Virus record (IMG/VR): IMGVR_UViG_3300046007_003718
Location: 46,396 to 110,395 of that record
Origin: a virus
Direction: 5' to 3' (one strand)
Length of the DNA stretch: 64,000 nucleotides
Shown here: positions 12,370-18,881 of the stretch, in pieces
Layout of the letters: every line of letters starts with the position of its first letter
How positions within the stretch are numbered: position 1 is the first letter of the stretch
The notes under the pieces: generated by a model
Databases searched by the model: none
What the model saw: only the letters and a program-made list of their open reading frames with translations
Told to the model about the DNA's origin: nothing
Translations under genes and position numbers: made by a program

Positions 12370-12399
12370 AGCATAGCATAGGTCGTTGGCTAAAAGCAA
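12370..12399 (-). promoter_or_regulatory. Promoter, TTGCTT-N18-TATGCT
   Basis: TTGCTT (12394-12399) and TATGCT (12370-12375), with the -10 again doubled (TATGCTATGCT) and GCTGTC..GACAGAGC following. Confidence 0.6.
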
Positions 12400-12412
12400 A
12401 TGCTCGTATAAA

Positions 12413-12532
12413 TCATCGGGCGTGCCAAAAGTTTGGCTTAGGAACGCTAGCCTTGCGAGGCTTGCTGACCTTCATCTTAGCAACACGAACCTTACGCGGC
12501 TTGCTAACACCTGTACGACGAACCTTACGCAT
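12413..12532 (-). CDS. 39-residue basic repeat protein
   Basis: AAAGGAGATTAC precedes ATG. Sixteen of 39 residues are Lys, Arg or His, and a VSKPRK unit occurs twice with a similar spacing between (GVSKPRKVRVAKM, KVSKPRKAS). It looks like a histone-tail-like nucleic-acid-binding peptide; the target is unknown. It lies directly upstream of the doubled -10 promoter at 12370-12399. Confidence 0.65.
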   Translation of the reverse strand: MRKVRRTGVSKPRKVRVAKMKVSKPRKASVPKPNFWHAR

Positions 12533-12590
12533 GTAATCTCCTTTGTTTGATCTATCTAACTTACGAAGTAACTCTATCAACTTACATATC

Positions 12591-12773
12591 TTAAGTCAAG
12601 TCATCCTCGTCATCTTCATCTATAACTATAAATGTCCTTATGAACATCAATAACATTCCTGAGATTATAGCCCATACCCCGGCGTTCCAATCTCCTGTAA
12701 GCAAATAAAAGGTGCCGAAAAAGAAGCAGACGAGAGCAACGAATAAACCCGCTGCTCTAACCAAGTCAGTCAT
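12591..12773 (-). CDS. Two-helix membrane protein, 60 aa
   Basis: Hydrophobic stretches at residues 9-25 and 31-51 are joined by a GDWNAG turn; the C-terminus is acidic (DEDDEDDLT). The ATG at 12773 overlaps the end of the next gene upstream by eight bases. Size and topology would suit a small holin-like or membrane-modifying protein, but the lysis cassette lies elsewhere (60 kb). Confidence 0.7.
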   Translation of the reverse strand: MTDLVRAAGLFVALVCFFFGTFYLLTGDWNAGVWAIISGMLLMFIRTFIVIDEDDEDDLT

Positions 12774-13062
12774 TAACAATCTCTTTCCACGCTGCCCATG
12801 CCGCCTTACTTGCTCTATCTAGTCGAGACCATCGCTCTTTGTAGAATCTAACTCTAGTCTGAATAGCATTGTAGGATTCCATCTGCATCTCTACTTTGAG
12901 AATGTCTTTACTTCCGGGGAAGTCTGGTACGTTGGGTTTGCGAATGGTGCTTGCTATATCCCTCGCTATGAGGTAATCGCGGTGCGCCTCATTTGCACGA
13001 CGAGATATAGCCTTCCAAGCCCTATAGAACAAATCTGCGTTCTTTGGGCTAGGCTCGGACAT
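12766..13062 (-). CDS. Hypothetical basic helical protein, 98 aa
   Basis: The ATG at 13062 overlaps the end of the winged-helix gene by 14 bases. Helical, with Arg/Lys and Trp through the length (FYRAWKAISRRANEAHRDY). Unrecognised. Confidence 0.7.
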   Translation of the reverse strand: MSEPSPKNADLFYRAWKAISRRANEAHRDYLIARDIASTIRKPNVPDFPGSKDILKVEMQMESYNAIQTRVRFYKERWSRLDRASKAAWAAWKEIVND

Positions 13063-13828
13063 AACGAGTACCCCTACGCTCTCCCTCAATGTTTACACGC
13101 TCATCGTTCTGTAGAACATAACGCACGCTAGTCCACTCAGTAGTCGAAAGACCGAAGTGCGAGATGAGTTCTGCCTTAGACGTTGGCCCATTGTCTGAGA
13201 TAAACTGAACAATAACATTCATCACATCAGTATCAACCGTAGGCGTCTTGTCCTCAACGATAACCTCATAAGTGCGACCGGGGACAGTATAGTTTGTCCC
13301 TCGCTTGGTGCCGTTCTTAACTACCTTGCCTGTCTCAACCGCAGCGTTGATTACCTCGGAATAGATCGAAGCCGGGATAAGGTCGCCAATATGCTTCTTA
13401 GTAACAGGCTGGTCTGACTCCTCTACAAAGAGGATAAACTCGTCGCGTACAGCAGCAATCCTCTGAGCCTTCTCGTCGCTCTGCTTGCGCCCCGGCTTGT
13501 ACCGAAGGACGCGACCATACTCATCAACGGGGGCACCGCGAGCAATAGCAGCCTGATCGGCTCGCTCCTGACACTTGGCAATCCACTTTCCCAAGTAATC
13601 CTCACGATGGTTAATAGCCTCGTCCTCGGGCAGAGAGCGAAGCAACTCCATACGGTTATCATGCACCTCGTTTAGATCCTCAAAAGGAAGCGTAATGCGA
13701 TCATTGTCTGATGTAAGAATAGTTGCTTCCTTATCCTGTGCCGCAAGCACAAGTGCATATCGAAAGCCACCCTCGCTATTCCAAAAACTAATCGTGTCAC
13801 CGCGAACGGGCGCAACCTTGGTCTGCAT
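13049..13828 (-). CDS. Putative DNA-binding protein with two winged-helix regions
   Basis: 259 residues from the ATG at 13828, chosen for its strong AAAGGAGG-TTGAT site. An upstream ATG at 13891, behind an AGTTAGGTAGG leader, would add 21 basic residues and remains possible. Residues 5-55 look like a small beta-barrel; residues 125-175 and 200-259 each have the helix-helix-strand order of a winged helix (for example SKAELISHFGLSTTEWTSV). A transcriptional or replication regulator is the likely role, by inference. It is the longest gene of its operon. Confidence 0.65.
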   Translation of the reverse strand: MQTKVAPVRGDTISFWNSEGGFRYALVLAAQDKEATILTSDNDRITLPFEDLNEVHDNRMELLRSLPEDEAINHREDYLGKWIAKCQERADQAAIARGAPVDEYGRVLRYKPGRKQSDEKAQRIAAVRDEFILFVEESDQPVTKKHIGDLIPASIYSEVINAAVETGKVVKNGTKRGTNYTVPGRTYEVIVEDKTPTVDTDVMNVIVQFISDNGPTSKAELISHFGLSTTEWTSVRYVLQNDERVNIEGERRGTRYVRA

Positions 13829-13902
13829 ATCAACCTCCTTTGACTTAACATTTCTCTTAGTAAGTTTGTTACTCACTCGTTTCTTACCCATAAGTTACCT
13901 AC

Positions 13903-14127
13903 CTAACTCTCTACTGTCAAGGCCTCATCAAAGATCGCATTTAGACTATCTGCGATCACATCCCTCTCTTTAGTCAGACAAGGGGAACATTGTGCCTCGG
14001 GGTTATACCGTGAGAGGCGAGCATCGCACCGGGTACAATGCCGCACCTCCGCAGGCTTGTCGTCCACGAAGTCAAATGGGACCATATCGCCCATAGATTT
14101 CGCAGGAATAATCTCATCAAATCGCAT
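13903..14127 (-). CDS. Zinc-ribbon protein of actinobacterial type, 74 aa
   Basis: The core HCTRCDARLSRYNPEAQCSPC is a four-Cys ribbon of a kind that I know from actinobacterial and actinophage regulators. Flanking regions are acidic. It supports an actinobacterial host. Role unknown. Confidence 0.75.
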   Translation of the reverse strand: MRFDEIIPAKSMGDMVPFDFVDDKPAEVRHCTRCDARLSRYNPEAQCSPCLTKERDVIADSLNAIFDEALTVES

Positions 14128-14137
14128 AACTTACCTC

Positions 14138-14395
14138 CTAGAACGAGTCCGGGTATTCTGCTGAAAGGATAGTCAGCATAAAGTTAAGAGAGTGAAACGT
14201 AGAGTCGGCAGGAGTCCATGCCTTCTCAAAGTTGTCATACACACGCCACTCCTGCTTGCGGCCACGCTTACCAATGCCGCGAATCATAAAGCGCCCATCC
14301 TTGGACTCATATACACCGGACTCAACACGGTGAAGGGACTTAGTGCGGGGACGGCCCCGGCCACGCTTCTCCTCAGTAACAGTTGCACTAGACAT
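14138..14395 (-). CDS. Small protein with AT-hook-like motif, 85 aa
   Basis: KRGRGRPRTKS at residues 10-20 matches the AT-hook core (RGRP) that binds the minor groove of A/T-rich DNA. The remainder forms beta-like segments (GRFMIRGIGKRGRKQEWRVYDN) reminiscent of a small DNA-binding domain, and a helical end. AGGAGATTCAT precedes ATG. DNA binding is an inference from the motif. Confidence 0.7.
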   Translation of the reverse strand: MSSATVTEEKRGRGRPRTKSLHRVESGVYESKDGRFMIRGIGKRGRKQEWRVYDNFEKAWTPADSTFHSLNFMLTILSAEYPDSF

Positions 14396-14544
14396 ATGAA
14401 TCTCCTTTAGGTCGTATTGACGATATAACAGTAACTTAGCATAGGTACTATAGGAGATGCAAGTGTAACTATAATCGCATTTATACGGAGATATTCGCGG
14501 GGCGTTTAAACGCTGAGTCCACGGGGGCGTACAAACGCTGACCT
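14396..14544. repeat. Composition boundary with repeated GGGGCGT-AAACGCTGA
   Basis: No gene is seen. Two related copies, GGGGCGTTTAAACGCTGA (about 14500-14517) and GGGGGCGTACAAACGCTGA (about 14524-14542), lie in tandem; the first contains the 12-bp palindrome GCGTTTAAACGC. A -10-like TATGCT (14438-14443) has its TTGCAT only 13 bases away, so I do not call a promoter. G+C content drops to the right of this point. Confidence 0.5.
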
Positions 14545-14970
14545 CTACTTCTCGTCAAGAGGAGGAGCGTCTGGAATGGAGCGGATAAACTCCTCAACGA
14601 TAGCCTCCTCTTGCTCCCCGATTTTCTTATCAACGCGCTTCTTAAACTCGTCAATCTGCGCCTTGTATTGATCGGGGAATAGAGCCTGCATTTGTTCGAT
14701 AGAAACAAGGACGGTTGCCATCGCGCTTGCAAATTCAGAAAGAGAAGAAACAATCGCCCTTCCATTTGGAGTGTCTACGATCTCTGCCAACTCGTCGGGT
14801 GGAATTTTAGCCATTTTAATATCCACTTCAGAACCGATGGCGCTAAGAAGGTTGTGAATGCCCTCCATAATCACGATTGCCATCTCGCTGATGTTCATCT
14901 CTTTTGCCGTTTCCCAATTGGCATTTATAATCATCTTTAACTTGTCGGGCACTTTATCATCTTTAGGCAT
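14545..14970 (-). CDS. Hypothetical helical protein, 141 aa
   Basis: All-helical prediction with a Met/Ile-rich first half and a charged C-terminal helix (DEFKKRVDKKIGEQEEAIVEEF). The start lies after an AGTTAGTTAGATAAT leader motif rather than a clear Shine-Dalgarno site. Unrecognised. Confidence 0.7.
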   Translation of the reverse strand: MPKDDKVPDKLKMIINANWETAKEMNISEMAIVIMEGIHNLLSAIGSEVDIKMAKIPPDELAEIVDTPNGRAIVSSLSEFASAMATVLVSIEQMQALFPDQYKAQIDEFKKRVDKKIGEQEEAIVEEFIRSIPDAPPLDEK

Positions 14971-15028
14971 AATAATTATCTAACTAACTTTCTAATAGAA
15001 TTTAATAGGATTTAACTATCTAACTAAC

Positions 15029-15208
15029 TTAAATTAGTCCCATCTTACGAAATGGGGATGTGCATCCTACAGGGCACCAACCATCCATCTCTACATATTC
15101 ACCGTGGGGGCAAATTAGGTGAAAGTCGAAAGGGTCATTGCCTTCCATCTCCCAATCATCTGGTAGCAAATCTTCTAGAGTCTCCCAAAGACCATCATAC
15201 TTGCTCAT
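15029..15208 (-). CDS. Small Cys-containing phage protein, 59 aa
   Basis: ICPHGEYVEMDGWCPVGC followed by SPFRKMGLI resembles a short C-terminal module common in actinophage proteins (CPxGE..CP.G..SP...GLI), possibly a zinc site of three Cys and one His. The start at 15208 overlaps the previous gene's end. Function unknown. Confidence 0.7.
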   Translation of the reverse strand: MSKYDGLWETLEDLLPDDWEMEGNDPFDFHLICPHGEYVEMDGWCPVGCTSPFRKMGLI

Positions 15209-15479
15209 CATCACCCTCTCGTAAATAAATTAATAAACTATCTATCTGACTATTTACTGCTGAAAGATTCTCCATCATAGTTTTCTTAATCTTATCAGAT
15301 TTTGATTCATGAAACAACTGCATTAGTTCATCTCTTTCCAAGAATAGATTAACTAACTTATTTGAAAGATACAACTTTTGTTCAGCGATTTCTTTTTGTT
15401 CAAGTGCTTCTGCCATCTTTTTCCAAAGATGCTCTGCTTGATAAAAACGCCACGGGTCTTTTTCTTTATCTTCACTCAC
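15195..15479 (-). CDS. Coiled-coil protein, 94 aa
   Basis: A continuous, charged helical sequence with heptad-like leucines from residue 20 to 85; likely a dimeric coiled coil. Overlaps the neighbour on each side by several bases. No function recognised. Confidence 0.7.
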   Translation of the reverse strand: MSEDKEKDPWRFYQAEHLWKKMAEALEQKEIAEQKLYLSNKLVNLFLERDELMQLFHESKSDKIKKTMMENLSAVNSQIDSLLIYLREGDDEQV

Positions 15480-15738
15480 TACTTAAATTTTCGTTCTTTT
15501 CGTTAGAAAGAGCCTTTTCCTTAGCAGACCGCGATGCTAAACGGAATAAATCACCATCTGCATTTTTTGAAGCCCATATTGAGAGTCCACGCTTTTTTGT
15601 CTTTGCAATAACATGCAATTTATCTCCAGAGATGTGGCATTTGCCCGGAGTGTGCGTTTCGGGGTCTTGCCAAACTTTCTTTTCTTTCCAGCCTTTAATT
15701 TCTTCAGGCGGGTTGCGACCTTCTCCCAATGGCTCCAT
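15472..15738 (-). CDS. Hypothetical basic protein, 88 aa
   Basis: The ATG at 15738 follows AGGAAGGATAAACAA, just behind thyX. Contains a Lys-rich central beta segment (KLHVIAKTKKRGLSIWASKN) and a charged helical C-terminus. Unrecognised. Confidence 0.65.
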   Translation of the reverse strand: MEPLGEGRNPPEEIKGWKEKKVWQDPETHTPGKCHISGDKLHVIAKTKKRGLSIWASKNADGDLFRLASRSAKEKALSNEKNENLSSE

Positions 15739-15742
15739 TTGT

Positions 15743-16600
15743 TTATCCTTCCTGTGATCTGAATACGTTTGGCGCGATTCTTTGAAGTTGTATACGGACA
15801 AGTTTTGCAACTTCTTGGAACATAGCATCTGCTTCTGGGGTGTCGCGCTTTTGTAGATATTCATACCAAGACCTAAGATTGCCTGTGATAACCATCTTTG
15901 TTTCCGTACATTCTGGAAGGATTGCTCTCGCCGCCTCTCGGCTTTGCTTCTTAAGTGCAAAAGAGTCCTCCCCAATACTATTGTAAAGATCGCTAAGGTT
16001 ATCAACATACTTCTTTCCAACCTTTTCGCCATAATTCAAAAACTCCTTCTCAATATTCTTCTCTCTCCACAGAGCGGGAGGAATAACTAACTCAACCTTG
16101 TCGGGTACAAAAAATCTTTGAGAAAGTTGTGAATAATTAAAATGACGATGCCTGACCTGTTCATGACTCCAATAACGCGGGACTCTATCAACATAGATGG
16201 AAACATGAGTATGTTCTAAAATTGAATAGTGACCCACTTCCATAATATGTTCAAGATAGTCTGACGCATTCTTTCGCCCTGCCTTGTCACCAAATGATTG
16301 ATAACAAATTCTTCCAGCAAAGATTGGAACCTGTTCTTCTAAAGCAGAGTCATCCTCAATCTTATGACCAAACAATTCCGACAACTCTCTAAAGGGAGAG
16401 GGATATTTAAATGAATCCCACATCGGACGAGATGACTGAATCGCCACCACGCGAGGTTTGCCAAGGAAAACACGGCTGTATTTACCCTCAAACACAAGAC
16501 GAGATACATCACCCCACACACCTGTAAAGGTGTCTTTTTCAACGTATTCCTTTAGGGGTGTCGTTACATCTGACTTAAATAAACTTAAAAGTGATTTCAT
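15743..16600 (-). CDS. thyX: Flavin-dependent thymidylate synthase
   Basis: 285 residues. The ThyX motif RHRx7S is present as RHRHFNYSQLS at residues 150-160, and SILEHTH at residues 126-132 matches the conserved His/Glu region. ThyX methylates dUMP to dTMP using methylenetetrahydrofolate, NADPH and FAD. Actinobacteria and their phages often carry it. With the deoxynucleotide kinase at 17811 it would raise the dTTP supply for phage replication. The ATG at 16600 is used because it lies just behind the upstream stop. Length is slightly above the usual 220-260, mainly through the N-terminal 60 residues. Confidence 0.95.
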   Translation of the reverse strand: MKSLLSLFKSDVTTPLKEYVEKDTFTGVWGDVSRLVFEGKYSRVFLGKPRVVAIQSSRPMWDSFKYPSPFRELSELFGHKIEDDSALEEQVPIFAGRICYQSFGDKAGRKNASDYLEHIMEVGHYSILEHTHVSIYVDRVPRYWSHEQVRHRHFNYSQLSQRFFVPDKVELVIPPALWREKNIEKEFLNYGEKVGKKYVDNLSDLYNSIGEDSFALKKQSREAARAILPECTETKMVITGNLRSWYEYLQKRDTPEADAMFQEVAKLVRIQLQRIAPNVFRSQEG

Positions 16601-16602
16601 AA

Positions 16603-16884
16603 CTAGAATGGCCTTCTCATTCCACACTTGTCACATCTTGTTAAATAATGACGATGAGGGCCAGAACAATCTGGTTCATCGCAGCCCCATTCCTCTTTTG
16701 GTAGTGGAGACTTGCCAAAATTTCTTGGAGTAACATTTGAAGAGAACTTACCCTCTAGAATCTTTCGTGAATGCATATCGGTGCCAAGATACTTCAAAGG
16801 TCCAGTAGTGGTTCCTTCGGGGATACCATCTCTAACCGGATCCATTACTTTAACTTTAATTGGCTTATCTTTATTATCACTCAT
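16603..16884 (-). CDS. Zinc-ribbon-tailed protein, 93 aa
   Basis: The C-terminal 30 residues contain CDEPDCSGPHRHYLTRCDKC, a Cys/His pattern fit for zinc. The first 60 residues are basic and beta-like. AGGGAG with the AGTTAGTTAG motif precedes ATG. Function unknown. Confidence 0.7.
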   Translation of the reverse strand: MSDNKDKPIKVKVMDPVRDGIPEGTTTGPLKYLGTDMHSRKILEGKFSSNVTPRNFGKSPLPKEEWGCDEPDCSGPHRHYLTRCDKCGMRRPF

Positions 16885-16896
16885 CTAACTAACTCC

Positions 16897-17187
16897 CTAT
16901 GGTGTAATTAAGGAACCACCACCAACGGCTCCCGCTGCTGCTGCTCCTTGCATCATACCAGCCAGTTGTCCAAGAACAAAGGCTAGATTAGCAATGCTAT
17001 TAAATCTTCCGGCAAAATTGATTGCTTCATCAACATTTAGAAACAATTCACTCTTATTACCATTAATATCTGTGACAAGCAACTTAACTCCAAGACCATA
17101 CAGAGGATGTTCACTAATCCCGACTGAAATACCCTTATTGTTAGAAGCCGAAGGCTCTTCTTGTGCTTGCTTCTCTTCTTCTGACAT
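16897..17187 (-). CDS. Hypothetical protein, 96 aa
   Basis: A charged N-terminus, a beta-rich middle (GVKLLVTDINGNKSELFLN) and a Gly/Ala-rich C-terminal tail that is mildly hydrophobic (GMMQGAAAAGAVGGGS). Unrecognised. Confidence 0.7.
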   Translation of the reverse strand: MSEEEKQAQEEPSASNNKGISVGISEHPLYGLGVKLLVTDINGNKSELFLNVDEAINFAGRFNSIANLAFVLGQLAGMMQGAAAAGAVGGGSLITP

Positions 17188-17202
17188 AATTACCTTTCTT
17201 AT

Positions 17203-17433
17203 TTAAAATTTCCACGGCTTAGAATCAAACAATGTTAATTGATTGTTAAAATCCTCAACCTCGGGAGTTTCTACGCTGGCAGACTTTTCTGCTAGATCTA
17301 ATCTTTCTCCATCAGATCTAACTGAGATACCCATATCATCTATTACAATAGATATTCTATCAGTCGCATTAACTTTTGTTTCAAACGGCATCTCGTTATC
17401 TTTATCAATGCGAATTCTAATCATCTGACTCAT
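17203..17433 (-). CDS. Hypothetical beta-rich protein, 76 aa
   Basis: The second ATG of an ATGATG pair (17433) has GAGG at normal spacing and overlaps the end of the gene at 17417-17803. Alternating residues suggest several strands; ends QLTLFDSKPWKF. Unrecognised. Confidence 0.65.
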   Translation of the reverse strand: MSQMIRIRIDKDNEMPFETKVNATDRISIVIDDMGISVRSDGERLDLAEKSASVETPEVEDFNNQLTLFDSKPWKF

Positions 17434-17803
17434 CATCCACCTCTTTCCAAAATCTAAATACTGGACTAATAAGCCCAGCGCGAATTGCCGCAGCAACCGC
17501 TGACGGAGGGATTCCTATATTCATATATTCTTCCACTTCCCGGATTGTAATTGATTCTGTTCTCTGCTCTACTTCAAAATTCCGGGTTAACTGCACATAC
17601 ATTACTTCAGAATCTGGTTCTCTAAAGTATTTAATACCTTGTTCAGCAAATGCTTGAGAAAGTTCAGAAAACCATTTTTGATAAGGATCTTGTGAAATCT
17701 TTTCTTGCTGATTCTTTATGTGCAATTCATTAAACTGAGCGCGAAATTCTTCAACCATCTCTGGGTCAAAAAGATCATCGAACTCATCTTTGTTCATAGT
17801 CAT
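17417..17803 (-). CDS. Hypothetical protein, 128 aa
   Basis: A helical, acidic first half and an Ala/Val-rich helix-turn region near residue 95 (MNIGIPPSAVAAAIRAGLISP) that might be a helix-turn-helix; the end is strongly acidic. Function unknown. Lies directly after the nucleotide kinase gene. Confidence 0.65.
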   Translation of the reverse strand: MTMNKDEFDDLFDPEMVEEFRAQFNELHIKNQQEKISQDPYQKWFSELSQAFAEQGIKYFREPDSEVMYVQLTRNFEVEQRTESITIREVEEYMNIGIPPSAVAAAIRAGLISPVFRFWKEVDDESDD

Positions 17804-17810
17804 GATATAT

Positions 17811-18371
17811 TTATGAGGGAATAATCAACTCACTAACAACCTCAAGCACCCTTTCTTTAAATTGATTCAAAGAACTTTTATTATCTATTATATAAGAAAA
17901 GTATTCATCAGGCAAACGTTCTTCAGAAATATGAGAATCATTATGAAATAGATCGGGCCTATTTATGCGAATAATATGACCGCCAAGATGTTTAATTCTC
18001 TCTGCTTCATTCTTAAAACGAACATCCGTAATAATCCACAATTCATCATCTGGAACGGTAGGCTCTCTGGGTAATATCATATCTACCCAAAAATCATCAC
18101 CGAAAATATCTCGGTGCGCTTCTGTACCATACCTTTGAGCAAAACTTCTCCAAGTGTATGAATGCTCAAAACTCTGACTTTCAATCTTAAAGACGCCCCG
18201 CTCTTCCTTTAGTGTGTTTATTTCTCTTATTGAAACGCCAAAGAGAGCCGCTAGGCTCTCCTTGATCTTGTCAGCAAATGCTAACCTTTGAGCATGAGGA
18301 TATACGGATTGAATAAAATTGTAAGCGGTATCTTTTCCAGCCCGCTTACCTCCATGTAATCCAATAATCAT
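17811..18371 (-). CDS. Deoxynucleoside monophosphate kinase
   Basis: 186 residues with a P-loop GGKRAGKDT at residues 7-15, a TDVRFKNEAERI helix near residue 115 and GGHIIRINRP thereafter, the order seen in phage T4 gene 1-type dNMP kinases. These phosphorylate dNMPs to dNDPs for phage DNA synthesis. The C-terminal helix ends the fold normally. It lies close to thyX, as part of a nucleotide-supply group. Confidence 0.85.
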   Translation of the reverse strand: MIIGLHGGKRAGKDTAYNFIQSVYPHAQRLAFADKIKESLAALFGVSIREINTLKEERGVFKIESQSFEHSYTWRSFAQRYGTEAHRDIFGDDFWVDMILPREPTVPDDELWIITDVRFKNEAERIKHLGGHIIRINRPDLFHNDSHISEERLPDEYFSYIIDNKSSLNQFKERVLEVVSELIIPS

Positions 18372-18373
18372 AT

Positions 18374-18643
18374 CTAGTTAGACTGTTCGCCTGTCATGTT
18401 CTCATAAAAATCATCAATCTCTTGCTGAATAGAATCTTCAGCATGACGACGAAGTTCATCCTCAATCTCAGCACGACGAGTCCTGACATACTCATCATAA
18501 GCCTCCTGCTCTTCTTCCGTATCTGGACGAGGAGCCAAAGGCTCTTCATGAGCAAAAGAACGAGAGAAAACAACATTTTCATATTGGTTTCTTGGATTTG
18601 TAACCTTAGAGGTCAAACCAACACTAACCTTAATAACTGTCAT
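18374..18643 (-). CDS. Hypothetical acidic protein, 89 aa
   Basis: Starts with a beta segment (VIKVSVGLTSKV) and continues as a long Glu-rich helix (TEEEQEAYDEYVRTRRAEIEDE, read in part). Probably partly coiled-coil. Unrecognised. Confidence 0.7.
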   Translation of the reverse strand: MTVIKVSVGLTSKVTNPRNQYENVVFSRSFAHEEPLAPRPDTEEEQEAYDEYVRTRRAEIEDELRRHAEDSIQQEIDDFYENMTGEQSN

Positions 18644-18645
18644 AA

Positions 18646-18873
18646 CTACCCCTTATTTACAGCAATAGCAAGACTATTGAGATTGCTTCCCTTAATAGAC
18701 TCCTCAACCTGAGAAACAATACGCTTTACAATATCATCAGAAATTGGCGAACCTTGCATATCATATACAGTAACACAGACAGAACGCGGATAATGCTTAT
18801 ACGCTGTCCAATTATTGTTGTTGTGCTTACGTCGCTTATTGTTATTATTCCTGTTGTTGCCCTGACTAGACAA
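18646..18873 (-). CDS. Asn-rich N-terminus protein, 75 aa, TTG start
   Basis: AGGAGTTAAA precedes a TTG start. Residues 3-22 are a low-complexity Asn/Lys/Arg stretch (GNNRNNNNKRRKHNNNN). The rest forms a small alpha/beta unit (VCVTVYDM, IVKRIVSQVEES). Function unknown. Confidence 0.65.
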   Translation of the reverse strand: MSSQGNNRNNNNKRRKHNNNNWTAYKHYPRSVCVTVYDMQGSPISDDIVKRIVSQVEESIKGSNLNSLAIAVNKG

Positions 18874-18881
18874 TTTAACTC

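Noticed and set aside
14438-14462. Array promoter at the end of the left arm
   Set aside because: TTGCAT and TATGCT are present but only 13 bases apart, too close for sigma70.
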